NCBI RefSeq assembly: GCF_900046455.1
Contig: NZ_FCOT01000009.1
Span: forward strand, 186,001 to 250,000
DNA: 64,000 nt
Reading direction: 5' to 3'
Source: Cellulomonas timonensis
GTDB taxonomy: Bacteria > Actinomycetota > Actinomycetes > Actinomycetales > Cellulomonadaceae
Position numbers and translations under genes: made by a program. This document shows, in pieces, positions 53,728-63,207 of this stretch; position 1 is the stretch's first letter, and each line of letters begins with the position of its first letter. The notes under the pieces are model-generated. The model did no database searches, was not told the origin of the DNA, and was given only the letters and a program-made list of their open reading frames with translations.

Positions 53728-55185
53728 GTGGGACGCACAGGCGAGGACGCCGAGGCGCGCGAGCGCAGGGCGCGGCGTGAGGCGGGCATCGGCTCGCTGG
53801 AGATGCTGGGCATGGTGAGCGTCGCGGTGCTGCTCGTCGCGGGCATCGTGGCGGGGGTGGCGGCGTACCCCGGGCAGATCACCGGCGCGCTGTGCCGCTT
53901 CTCCTCGGCGGCGGGGTTCGGCCCGGGCGGGTGCGACACGGGACCCGCGCCGGTCGTCGCCGACGGGCCGACGGATGAGGACCTCCACCCCGGCGTGTGC
54001 ATGCTCAGCTCGAAGAGCGAGACGTACAACGCCCAGGTGAAGATCTGGTTCGTCACCCTCGGGGACAGCTCGGGCTTCGTCGTGCAGGAGTTCTCGGATG
54101 GCACCGTGCGGGCCACGCTGACCGACGGCGCGTCGGTCGGGGCCAACGGCGCGGTCACGAGCAAGACCTTCGACGCGGGCAAGCTCGGCGACGGCAAGAA
54201 CGCCGGCGTGAACGTGAGCCTGGGCGCCGACCTGAAGTTCGAGTACGGCTCGACGTGGGAGTTCGAGGACGGCAAGCAGTGGGAGTCCATGAAGGAGCAG
54301 CTCGACGACTACCTCATCCAGCAGATGCAGCTCCAGAGCGAGGGCGCCGCGGGCATCTCGCTCTGGCTGTTGATCAGCGACGGGTTCATCGACGCGCCCA
54401 AGGACCCGAAGATCAGCTACTCGAAGATCGGCCTCGAGGCGGCGCTCAAGGCGAGCGCCGGCACGCGGCTGGGCACCGGCACCAAGGGGGCCGACGGCGA
54501 GGAGAAGCTCCTCGACCCCAAGCTCGGGTTCAACCTCTCGGCGAAGGCGTCAGGCAGCGTCATCGTGATGAACAACCATGACACGGGCGAGCGCAGCTAC
54601 ACATACGAGGTCTCGGGCTCCGGCTCCGCGGGAGCCGACGTGATCCTGGGGCACCTCACCGGCGAGGGGAAGGTCGACGGCGCCTTCACCACGACGTATG
54701 ACGCGGACGGCAAGCTCGCGAAGCTGACGTTCAAGAGCGCGTACGAGTACGGCGGGGGCGGCTCGATCGGCAACAACACGTTCAAGAGCGTGAGCGGCGG
54801 CGTTGGGGAGAAGGAGACCAACTCGGTGGTCACCACCACGTCCCTCACGGTCGACGACACCAACCGCGAGCTCGTGTCGCAGTGGATGTCCGAGCGCACC
54901 GGCGCGGGCACGGCCCTGACGCTGCCGTTCGGCGCGATGATCCCCGACCAGCCCTCGAGCGACCCGTTCCTGCAGCTCATGTACGAGCAGGCCAAGACCA
55001 GCGAGGTGACGTACCACAACGTCAAGGACTCCTGGGAGTTCGGCATGGCCGTCAAGAAGGGCTGGGAGTTCGGGTTCAACCTGAGCGCCGAGGAGGCCAC
55101 CGCGACGAGCACCGGCGCGAAGTTCCTGGGCGCGCCGGGCACCGACGGGAACCGCGCGATGATCGACGACGCGAAGTGCAAGTGA
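53728..55185 (+). CDS. Large secreted protein with a type IV pilin-like N-terminus
   Basis: A 485-residue protein not recognised in any family. N-terminal basic leader ends at G20; then IGSLE puts Glu25 at +5 before a hydrophobic helix (MLGMVSVAVLLVAGIVAGVAAY). This is the class IVb prepilin pattern. The 430-residue remainder is Gly/Ser/Thr- and Lys/Asp-rich with beta-propensity repeats (KTFDAGKLGDGK, SWEFGMAVKKGWEFGFNLS) and paired Cys (LCRF, GCDTG, GVCMLSS, DDAKCK), suggesting disulfide bonding outside the cell. It could be a pilus-tip or adhesin subunit. GTG 53728 preceded by GAGGGG. Confidence 0.7.
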   Translation: MGRTGEDAEARERRARREAGIGSLEMLGMVSVAVLLVAGIVAGVAAYPGQITGALCRFSSAAGFGPGGCDTGPAPVVADGPTDEDLHPGVCMLSSKSETYNAQVKIWFVTLGDSSGFVVQEFSDGTVRATLTDGASVGANGAVTSKTFDAGKLGDGKNAGVNVSLGADLKFEYGSTWEFEDGKQWESMKEQLDDYLIQQMQLQSEGAAGISLWLLISDGFIDAPKDPKISYSKIGLEAALKASAGTRLGTGTKGADGEEKLLDPKLGFNLSAKASGSVIVMNNHDTGERSYTYEVSGSGSAGADVILGHLTGEGKVDGAFTTTYDADGKLAKLTFKSAYEYGGGGSIGNNTFKSVSGGVGEKETNSVVTTTSLTVDDTNRELVSQWMSERTGAGTALTLPFGAMIPDQPSSDPFLQLMYEQAKTSEVTYHNVKDSWEFGMAVKKGWEFGFNLSAEEATATSTGAKFLGAPGTDGNRAMIDDAKCK

Positions 55186-55205
55186 GGGGCGGGGTGGGAC
55201 GAGCG

Positions 55206-55752
55206 ATGAAGACCTGGCTGCGACCGTGGCTGCTCAGCGTGGCCGGCTACATCGGGGCGCTGCTGCTGGTGGGCGTGCTGCTCGCGGGCGGGATGGGCGA
55301 GGGCAGCGTGGGCGCGTCCTGGGCCTTCCTGGTGGTGCCGCCGCTGTTGGGCGTCGTCGCCGGCACCGTCACGCTGCGCCCGCGCACCCGCCCGACCTGG
55401 CATGCCGGGGTGGTCGTCGCGGCGCCCGTCGCTGTGCTCGCCCTCGCCCTCGGGCTCGCGGCGGCCGCCCGCGCGGGTGACGCGCTCGCCTCCGGCGCCG
55501 CGGCGACGCTCGCCGTCGTCCCGCTGGCCATCGCGCTCGCCGCAGGCGCCGCCACTGGCATGCTCGTGGCGCGCGCTTGGACACCGCCGGCGGCACGGGA
55601 GACGAGCGTACGAGGGCCGCGGGCGTACGAGCGTCGGCGGGGTCGGATGTGTATAAGGGACAGCCACTGGCATGCTCGTGGCGCGCGCTTGGACACCGCC
55701 GGCGTCCCCACCCCCACCCACCGCGTCCTACCTCGGAGGTCCCCCCGCATGA
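55206..55752 (+). pseudogene. Small multispanning membrane protein interrupted by an assembly artefact
   Basis: ATG 55206 encodes MKTWLRPWLLSVAGYIGALLLVGVLLAGGM, then hydrophobic spans (LVVPPLLGVVAGTVTL, HAGVVVAAPVAVLALALGLAAAA, TLAVVPLAIALAAGAATGMLVARAW). The reading is broken at 55593-55704 by 112 bp of foreign sequence. Removing it restores the frame: the codons up to 55592 join those from 55705, giving a 144-residue protein ending with TGA 55750-55752, whose bases overlap the next ATG. As printed, the frame instead runs into the following lipoprotein. The natural gene is very probably intact; the defect is in the assembly. Function unknown. Confidence 0.7.
55551..55704. other. Nextera adapter plus 42-bp duplication (assembly artefact)
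   Basis: The 42-bp segment at 55551-55592 is repeated exactly at 55663-55704. Between them, 55645-55663 reads GGATGTGTATAAGGGACAG, matching the synthetic mosaic end AGATGTGTATAAGAGACAG at 17 of 19 positions; the 14 nt before (55631-55644) match the Nextera Read 1 tail at 11 of 14. The 37 bp from 55594 have the length of P5 plus an 8-nt index. Translation gives the well-known artefact strings MCIRDS and DVYKGQ in two frames. It is a sequencing-library adapter, not a transposon. Confidence 0.92.
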
Positions 55753-56318
55753 TCACCGCCGCCCGTCGCCGCGCCCGGCTGCTCGTCACCGGCGCCGTCG
55801 TCGCGACAGCCCTGACCGCGTGCACGTCCGGCTCCAGCCCCAGCACCCCGGACGGCTGGACCCGGCATGAGGTGGGCCACCTGTCGGTCGCGGTCCCCGA
55901 GGGGTGGGTCGCGACAGCCGACGGCGATGAGCTGTGGACTGTCGGATGGGCCGACGCCGAGGACCTCGCCGACGCGTCCGCGCTGCTCATCGGCAGCCCC
56001 GACTTCGGCCAGGACGGGGCCGACGAGGGCCTGTCGACGTTCGTCGCGGGCGCCCAGATCGGCGGCGTGCCGGGCTACACGTCGACGGCGACCTCGACCC
56101 CCGTCGAGACGGACTCACTCGAGGTCGTCCGCAACGACTACACCTACGTCGACGGCGCGGGGACCACGTTCCAGGGGGTGTTCTGGGCAGCGGCCGCGCC
56201 CGCCTCCGGGACGACCGTGGCGCTGCAGCTCAGCGGCGTGGACCTGCCCGAGGACCTGGTCGAGGGCATCCAGGACAGCATCCGCGTGCTCGATGGGGGC
56301 GCCGCCGCCGCGAGCTGA
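55749..56318 (+). CDS. Lipoprotein of unknown function
   Basis: A 189-residue lipoprotein. The leader [25 protein letters not shown] ends in a lipobox (LTAC), followed by a Ser/Pro linker and a domain containing [26 protein letters not shown], which resembles small actinobacterial lipoproteins with a PsbP-like or DUF1795-like fold, only as a weak impression. The ATG at 55749 overlaps the true stop of the membrane protein once the adapter artefact is removed; GGAGG lies about 10 nt upstream. Last gene of the pilus region. Confidence 0.72.
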   Translation: MITAARRRARLLVTGAVVATALTACTSGSSPSTPDGWTRHEVGHLSVAVPEGWVATADGDELWTVGWADAEDLADASALLIGSPDFGQDGADEGLSTFVAGAQIGGVPGYTSTATSTPVETDSLEVVRNDYTYVDGAGTTFQGVFWAAAAPASGTTVALQLSGVDLPEDLVEGIQDSIRVLDGGAAAAS

Positions 56319-56399
56319 CGGCGCAAGCGCGCTCGTGGGGGAGAATCAGGGCGGCCACGACGCGACAGGCGCTGACGGCGCCGCACGAGAGGACCCGAG

Positions 56400-56822
56400 A
56401 TGACCCACGGCGAGACCACCCCGACGACCGACGCCGGACCCGCCGCGGTCGACCCCCGGGCCGCCAAGCAGCGCGGCGCGCTGGGCCGCTACCGGGCGAT
56501 GGCGTGGATCACCGGCGTGATGCTGCTCGTGCTGACACTGGAGATCGTGCTCAAGTACGTGTTCCAGGTGAACGGCGTGGGCGCGGACGGCGAGGTGAAC
56601 GACGTGTTGGGGTGGTGGATCGCGCCGATTCACGGCTGGGTCTACGTCGTCTACCTCGCGGCGGTCATCGACCTCTGGTCCAAGATGCGCTGGAAGCTCA
56701 GCCGCCTGGTCACGCTCGCGCTCGCGGGCGTCGTGCCCGTGATGTCCTTCGTGCTGGAGCGCCGGGTGCACGCCGACGCGCTGGCCCGCATCTCAGCAGG
56801 TCCTGCCGCGGCCGCTCGCTGA
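56400..56822 (+). CDS. DUF3817 integral membrane protein
   Basis: A 140-residue membrane protein with hydrophobic spans at [39 protein letters not shown] and [22 protein letters not shown]. The [14 protein letters not shown] and [12 protein letters not shown] motifs are typical of DUF3817, a family regularly found next to guaA in actinobacteria. Function unknown. ATG 56400 lies 81 nt after the lipoprotein and 47 nt before guaA. Confidence 0.85.
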   Translation: MTHGETTPTTDAGPAAVDPRAAKQRGALGRYRAMAWITGVMLLVLTLEIVLKYVFQVNGVGADGEVNDVLGWWIAPIHGWVYVVYLAAVIDLWSKMRWKLSRLVTLALAGVVPVMSFVLERRVHADALARISAGPAAAAR

Positions 56823-56857
56823 GCGGTCCGGGGGACGGGCCTCCCGGCTGGGGCGAC

Positions 56858-56863
56858 TATCCT
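56858..56863 (+). promoter_or_regulatory. Predicted -10 (TATCCT) of leaderless guaA
   Basis: TATCCT ends 6 nt before the guaA GTG at 56870; it is the same hexamer as before tsaD. Confidence 0.6.
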
Positions 56864-56869
56864 GCCGGG

Positions 56870-58453
<1,584 letters not shown>

Positions 58454-58456
58454 ACG

Positions 58457-58486
58457 CACGGGCGTGAGCAGCAGCTCACGCCCGTG
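58457..58486. terminator. Terminator between guaA and the diguanylate cyclase gene
   Basis: CACGGGCGTGAGC (58457-58469) pairs with 58474-58486 in a perfect 13-bp stem with a 4-nt loop, extended by GCGA/TCGC outside a two-base bulge. It serves the convergent genes. Confidence 0.88.
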
Positions 58487-58510
58487 TCGCGTCTCGGGCT
58501 CTGGTCCTGC

Positions 58511-59962
58511 TCACCGTCGGCCGTGCTCCGCCTGCCGGTGCTTGTCCCGGTACATGGCCCGGTCGGCCTCCGCGATCACCCGGGCCGCGTCGGCGTGCTC
58601 GCCGCCGCCCACCCAGGAGTCGCCCAGCGCCGCGGTCGCCGAGACGCGCACCCCGTCGCCGATCTCGACGCTGCCGTCCAGCCCGCCGCGCCCACCCCCG
58701 CCCAGCGCGTCCCGCCGCTCGGTGCTGCCCACGGCCACCACCAGGATCTCGTCGCCGCCGATCCGGGCCGTGAGCGCGTCAGGCCCCGAGGCGCGGTCGA
58801 CTCGCCGGGCGACGGCGCAGATCACCGCGTCCCCCGCGCCATGGCCGTGCTGGTCGTTGACGGCCTTGAGCCCGTCCACGTCGAGGAACAGCACCGTGAC
58901 GCCCGGCACGGCGCCCGCCTCGACCCTCGCGAGGACGTCGGTCAGATGCGCGATCGCGATGCGGCGGTTCACCAGGCCGGTGAGCTCGTCACGCGACGCG
59001 AGGTGGGCGAGCGCCGCCTCGGCCTCCTCCTGGCGGCGGGCGAGCCGTCCGATGCGGATCACGACGAGCGGCACGATCGCCAGTGTGGAGACGGTGAGCA
59101 GCATCCAGTCCACGTCCCCACGGAGCGCCTGCTGGATGCCGGCGAGCACCGGGTTGAGGCCGAGCGCGAGGCCCAAGAGGGTGAGCCGCGTGATGCTCAA
59201 CCGGTCGGCGGGCGCCTCAGCCGGCGCCGTCAGTGCGGAGGAGGACGGGTGCACTGACGCGGCGCCGACCGCGGCGTAGGCGACGATCCACACGAGGCCG
59301 ATCCAGTGCGCGGAGCTCCCGTCGGCGGCGGAGTACGTCTGGGTCCGGGCGACCGTCCCGAGGAGCGTGAGCGTCACCGCCAGCAGCAGGTACAGCAGGG
59401 CGGGCCGGGCGGCGCGGTTCACCACAGCGATGGACAGCAGCATCCCGGCGATCCCGCTGACCAGCAGCACCATGAGGAGGGTGTTGAGGCGTTCGGGCCC
59501 GGGGGCTGCCTGGCGTACCAGGGCCGGGTGCAGGAGCACGACCCACAGCACGCTCGCCAACGCGAGCCACCCCACTCCGGCCTCGACGAGGGTCCCGCCG
59601 TCGTGGCGAGCGAACGGGGTGAGCATGAGGACGGCGCCGACGAGCAGGAGCAGGTACCCCGCGATGAGCGACCCGGCGGCGATCGGCCCCTCGGCGACCG
59701 TGTGGTCGCCGAGGCCGACCTGCGCGAGCCACACGAGGCCGTTCACCGTCAGCGACGTGAGCCCGAGCGCGAGGAACCGCCACGGGATCGATCGAGCGAA
59801 TCGACGGCGGGCCAGATGCGTGAGCACCACCGCGGCGGGCGCCGCGCTCGCCAGCACGAGCACGACGCTGCGCGCCAACCCGCTGCTGACCACGTAGAGC
59901 GCGCACAGCAGGGCGCCCCCCAGCGCCACGGCCAGGTGTGCAGGAAGGCGTCGTCGCTCCAC
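58511..59962 (-). CDS. GGDEF-domain diguanylate cyclase, membrane-bound
   Basis: A 483-residue protein with about eight to ten hydrophobic spans in the first 300 residues, then a GGDEF domain (about 320-480): LTGLVNRRIAIAHL, VLFLDVDGLKAVNDQHGH, and the active-site loop GGDEI (Ile replaces Phe, a tolerated change). The inhibitory RxxD site five residues before the loop is not visible. Predicted to make cyclic di-GMP from GTP. GTG 59962 with GATGGT at leaderless spacing. A neighbour of the cellulase, no operon partner. Link to the Tad pilus is plausible but unproven. Confidence 0.88.
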   Translation of the reverse strand: MERRRLPAHLAVALGGALLCALYVVSSGLARSVVLVLASAAPAAVVLTHLARRRFARSIPWRFLALGLTSLTVNGLVWLAQVGLGDHTVAEGPIAAGSLIAGYLLLLVGAVLMLTPFARHDGGTLVEAGVGWLALASVLWVVLLHPALVRQAAPGPERLNTLLMVLLVSGIAGMLLSIAVVNRAARPALLYLLLAVTLTLLGTVARTQTYSAADGSSAHWIGLVWIVAYAAVGAASVHPSSSALTAPAEAPADRLSITRLTLLGLALGLNPVLAGIQQALRGDVDWMLLTVSTLAIVPLVVIRIGRLARRQEEAEAALAHLASRDELTGLVNRRIAIAHLTDVLARVEAGAVPGVTVLFLDVDGLKAVNDQHGHGAGDAVICAVARRVDRASGPDALTARIGGDEILVVAVGSTERRDALGGGGRGGLDGSVEIGDGVRVSATAALGDSWVGGGEHADAARVIAEADRAMYRDKHRQAEHGRR

Positions 59963-60020
59963 ACCTAGACCATCGGCCGACTGGGGGGCGCCGTGAGGGA
60001 CTCCCCGGGTGATCGCACCC

Positions 60021-61595
60021 TCACCCCACGCTGCAGGCCTTCCCGTCGAGGAGCCGCAGCAGCGAGGTGTCGCCCGAGGCGCCGGATCCGACGTACCCGA
60101 AGGTCACGGTGCTGCCCGGGTTGAGTCGCGCGTTCCACCTCAGGTTGCCTGCGTCCACGACCTGGCCGGACTGGCTGAGGTCCACGTTCCAGGAGTCCAC
60201 GACCTTCCCTCCGCCTGTCAGGGCGAAGCGCAGGTCCCAGCCGGACAGGGGCGTCGTGCCGGTGTTGGTCACCCAGACCTGGGCGATGAAGCCGCCGGGC
60301 CAGGAGCCGTGCACCACGGACTTCACCCGGCAGGCGGGCGCCTCGACCGGCGGCACGGCGAGGGCGATGAGCTCGGCGGCCTGCTCGGGGAACCAGCCGC
60401 CGGCGGCCGGGTCCTCGATGCCCCGCTCGGGGTCCAGCGGCCCGCCGGTGCCGCGGTAGCACTTGCCGTCGGACTCGCCCGGCACCTTGATCCACACGTA
60501 GCCGTCGATCACCGGGTCGCCGGTCTGCAGAGTCGGGCGCAGTCCCAGGCCGCGCCCGGGCGGATTGCACCAGTCCTCGGCGTCGGTGTACTTCCCGGCG
60601 GGCGGGGTCCACGGGCCCTGGCCGTTGCGGCTGGTGTCGATGAGGGCGTGCTTCTGGGCGGGACGGTCACGGGTCAGGCCGGTGTCGGCGAAGGCCGTGT
60701 CATAGGCGGCGTCCGTGAGGTGCCAGGTGCTGAGGTCGTCCGGGCTCGCCGGGTAGTACTGGCTCGCGCACCACTGCGGCTCCCACCACGTCTGGGTGGA
60801 CAGTGCGAGGCAGTCGGAGACCCAGCCGGCGTATCGGGAGACCTTCTCGGTGGCCTGGTAGTTCGACGCGTTGAGGAAGAACCCGTCGGCGCGCTCGACG
60901 CCCGCCTTGATCAGGCGGTCGGTGGCGTCGCCCACCCCGAGCCAGCCGTTGTGGGTGCCGTCGAGGTAGACCTTCGTGGCCGGGAGCGCGGCGAGGGCGT
61001 CCACGGCGTGGTTGAGCTGCACGAAGCGCTCCGAGGCGGCGGTGGCCTGGTCGGCCTCGGCCGGCTGGCACCACTCGGAGTCGCCGTTGACCGTGGTGTA
61101 CCAGGGGATGATGCCGAGGCCGTCGGGCTCGAGCACCACGTAGGCGTCACGGTCGCCGATGCCTGCCGCGAACGCGTCGATCCACGCGGTGTACTCCGCG
61201 GTGTCCGCCGCGCCGCCGGCCGAGTACTGCGCGCAGTCGCGGTAGGGGACGTTGTAGGCGACGAGCAGCGGGACCGCGCCCTCGGCGGCGGCGGCGGTGA
61301 CGTGCTCGTCGACGGCGGCCTGGACCTGGGCCGGGGTCCCGGAGGTGAACCACGTGCCCGAGGGGAAGCTGCCCAACAGCACGGCGTCGTCACGTGCCTG
61401 CCCGCTGAGCTGCTCGGCGGCTTGCAGGGTGGAGCTCTCCCAGTCGACGTACAACGAGCCGGCCTCGGGCTGCGGAGCGGGGGAGGCGCCCCCGGCGACG
61501 GCGGACGAGGCGCCCGACATCACGAGCGTCATGGCCAGCGCGGCGGCGGCAGCGGCGGGGCCGATCGGGCGGCGGGGTGGAGGTGCGACGGGCAT
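60021..61595 (-). CDS. Secreted GH6 cellulase with C-terminal CBM2 module
   Basis: A 524-residue extracellular enzyme cleaving beta-1,4-glucan with inversion. Signal peptide about 1-35. The catalytic domain (about 45-405) has YRDCAQYSAGG (Asp120), VLEPDGLG (Asp158, general acid by family analogy), YLDGTHNGWLG, FFLNASNYQ, LIDTSRNGQGPW and EDWCNPPGRGLG. The CBM2 module (about 420-524) has ACRV at its start, VTNTGTTPLSGWDLRF, SWNVDLSQSGQVV, RWNARLNPGS and a terminal Cys. The linker is only about 10 residues, unusually short for a Cellulomonas cellulase. Endo versus exo mode is not certain. ATG 61595 with AGGGG upstream. Confidence 0.94.
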   Translation of the reverse strand: MPVAPPPRRPIGPAAAAAALAMTLVMSGASSAVAGGASPAPQPEAGSLYVDWESSTLQAAEQLSGQARDDAVLLGSFPSGTWFTSGTPAQVQAAVDEHVTAAAAEGAVPLLVAYNVPYRDCAQYSAGGAADTAEYTAWIDAFAAGIGDRDAYVVLEPDGLGIIPWYTTVNGDSEWCQPAEADQATAASERFVQLNHAVDALAALPATKVYLDGTHNGWLGVGDATDRLIKAGVERADGFFLNASNYQATEKVSRYAGWVSDCLALSTQTWWEPQWCASQYYPASPDDLSTWHLTDAAYDTAFADTGLTRDRPAQKHALIDTSRNGQGPWTPPAGKYTDAEDWCNPPGRGLGLRPTLQTGDPVIDGYVWIKVPGESDGKCYRGTGGPLDPERGIEDPAAGGWFPEQAAELIALAVPPVEAPACRVKSVVHGSWPGGFIAQVWVTNTGTTPLSGWDLRFALTGGGKVVDSWNVDLSQSGQVVDAGNLRWNARLNPGSTVTFGYVGSGASGDTSLLRLLDGKACSVG

Positions 61596-61647
61596 GCGTG
61601 GTCCCCTCACGTCGGGCCGCCGGGCTGGCCTCGTTGCCTCCGCTGTG

Positions 61648-61674
61648 CTGGGCCCCGCGGCAGCGCGGGGCCAG
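61648..61674. promoter_or_regulatory. GC-rich hairpin in the cellulase leader
   Basis: CTGG and CCCCGCG (61648-61659, with one bulged G at 61652) pair with 61664-61674. It sits between the predicted transcription start near 61692 and the cellulase ATG, about 50 nt from the start codon. It may be an attenuator or mRNA-stabilising stem. Confidence 0.4.
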
Positions 61675-61698
61675 GTGCGGGTGACCGGCGGTGGCGTC

Positions 61699-61727
61699 AC
61701 GATCACCCGGGCCACTGAGCGTGTCAA
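61699..61727 (-). promoter_or_regulatory. Cellulase promoter
   Basis: On the minus strand a consensus -35 TTGACA (61727-61722) is separated by exactly 17 bp from GATCGT (61704-61699). The transcript would start near 61692, giving a leader of about 97 nt. Confidence 0.65.
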
Positions 61728-61745
61728 TAGGGATGAAGTGGACAT

Positions 61746-61753
61746 AAACGTTT
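61746..61753. promoter_or_regulatory. Candidate LacI-family operator
   Basis: AAACGTTT is a perfect 8-bp palindrome; the flanks extend it to TAAACGTTTC, close to the TGAAACGTTTCA consensus of LacI-type sugar repressors. It lies about 19 bp upstream of the cellulase -35. No LacI-type gene is in the window. Confidence 0.45.
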
Positions 61754-61819
61754 CACTGCCACGCGGTCACCCACGTGGCTCAGCATGGGCGTCCACATGC
61801 CCCCGCCTGCGGGGATGGC

Positions 61820-61825
61820 TACTCT
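61820..61825 (+). promoter_or_regulatory. Predicted -10 (TACTCT) of leaderless glycosyltransferase gene
   Basis: TACTCT ends 7 nt before the GTG at 61833. This makes the start choice clear and shortens the cellulase-glycosyltransferase intergenic region to 237 bp. Confidence 0.55.
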
Positions 61826-61832
61826 CGGGAAG

Positions 61833-63023
61833 GTGCGAATCGCCCATATCTCCGATTGCTACCCGCCGCGCACCGGCGGGATCGAGTCGCAGGTCGGAGA
61901 CCTGGCGGCCCGCCAAGCCGCGGCCGGCCACGAGGTGCACGTCCTCACCGCGACCCCGGACCCGGGCCCGTGGCATGCCATCGGCGCGGGCTCGGCGCCC
62001 GGCGTCACGGTGCACCGGATCGGCATGGCGCTGCCGTTCGAGCTGCCCGTCAACCCCCGCGCCCCCGCGGTGCTGCGGTCGTTGCTCCAGGACCTTCGTC
62101 CTGACGTGGCCCACGTGCACGCCGGAGTCGTCTCGCCCTTCGCCTTCGACGGCGCTCGGGTCGCGGTGGGGCAGGGGATCCCGACCGCGATCACCTGGCA
62201 CTGCATGCTCGACGGCGCCGTCCTCGCGCTGCGCGCCGCCGTTCGCGCGACCCGCTGGCGCGAGGCGCCCGTGGCCCTCAGCGCCGTCAGCCAGGTCGCC
62301 GCGCGGCGGGTCGCGGAGGTGTTCAGGGCGCCGGTGCACGTGCTCCCCAACGGCGTCGACCTCGACGCCTGGCGGCCGGATGCTCCGGGCGGGCCGGGCC
62401 CTCCCCGCCAGGCCGGAGGCGCCGCCAGGCTGGCCGACGAGCCGCCCGGGGGAGCGCCGCTCAGGCTCGTCGCCGCGACTCGGCTGGCTCCGCGAAAACG
62501 CGCATCAGCCCTGGTCGACGTGGTCGTGGCGGCCGCGGACGAGCTCCCGGCCGGGAGCCTGCGGCTCACGGTCTTCGGTGACGGCCCGGCGCGGCGCCGG
62601 ATCGCCGCGAGGGTCAAGCGGCGCGCGCCGCACCTCGTGGAACTGCGCGGACGCGTCTCGCGGGCCGAGTTGCGCGCCGCCTACGCGGGGGCCGACGTGT
62701 TCCTCGCGCCGGCCGCCCTGGAGTCCTTCGGGCTGGCCGCGCTCGAGGCGCGCGCGGCGGGCCTCGCCGTCGTCGCGCGGCGCGGGACGGGCATCGAGGA
62801 ATTCGTCGCCGAGGGGTCCGAAGGCCTCCTCGCGGGGAGCGACGCGGATATGGCCCGAGCCGTGGTGCGGTTGGTGAGAGACACCCGCCTGCTCGCCGAG
62901 ATCCGCGCCCACAATCGCTCGTCACCGCCCGACTTCGGGTGGCCCCGCATCCTCGACGTGGCGGCCGCCGAATACCGCCGGGCTGTCCGTTTGGCTACGG
63001 TGGACCACCGGGTGAAGCTCTGA
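61833..63023 (+). CDS. GT4-family glycosyltransferase
   Basis: A 396-residue GT-B enzyme. N-domain VRIAHISDCYPPRTGGIESQVGDLA, VAHVHAGVVSPFAFDG and SAVSQVAARRVAEVF; C-domain VLPNGVDLDAWRP, RLVAATRLAPRKR, and the sugar-nucleotide site ADVFLAPAALESFGLAALEARAAGLAVVA. The E-x7-E motif (ESFGLAALE) is intact. It likely adds a hexose in polysaccharide or lipid glycan synthesis; acceptor unknown. GTG 61833 is preferred over ATG 61785 because of the -10 element. It lies divergent from the cellulase gene; the pair may be regulated separately. Confidence 0.86.
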   Translation: MRIAHISDCYPPRTGGIESQVGDLAARQAAAGHEVHVLTATPDPGPWHAIGAGSAPGVTVHRIGMALPFELPVNPRAPAVLRSLLQDLRPDVAHVHAGVVSPFAFDGARVAVGQGIPTAITWHCMLDGAVLALRAAVRATRWREAPVALSAVSQVAARRVAEVFRAPVHVLPNGVDLDAWRPDAPGGPGPPRQAGGAARLADEPPGGAPLRLVAATRLAPRKRASALVDVVVAAADELPAGSLRLTVFGDGPARRRIAARVKRRAPHLVELRGRVSRAELRAAYAGADVFLAPAALESFGLAALEARAAGLAVVARRGTGIEEFVAEGSEGLLAGSDADMARAVVRLVRDTRLLAEIRAHNRSSPPDFGWPRILDVAAAEYRRAVRLATVDHRVKL

Positions 63024-63207
63024 CCTGTGTGAATGTCCCCGATGTCGAGTGGAATGCGCCGATGTTTAGGCCCGGGGACATCCGTGACTAACGTCCCAAC
63101 GCGGGGTGGTCGCGGTGCAGCAGAGTTCTTCCTGTGAGATCCACCGGATCTCACCGGGTTCGACACCGTCGGTCCCGGGCGTGGGGTATCTGAAAGGGAT
63201 CAGCAAC

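Noticed and set aside
55645-55663. A Tn5-type transposon end
   Set aside because: The sequence matches the synthetic mosaic end and adapter tail rather than natural Tn5 outside or inside ends, and there is no transposase or 9-bp target duplication.
54882-56318. One long protein made by fusing the small membrane protein to the lipoprotein
   Set aside because: The fusion passes through the Nextera-like insert (string MCIRDS). Removal of the 112 bp separates the two genes with a normal ATGA overlap.
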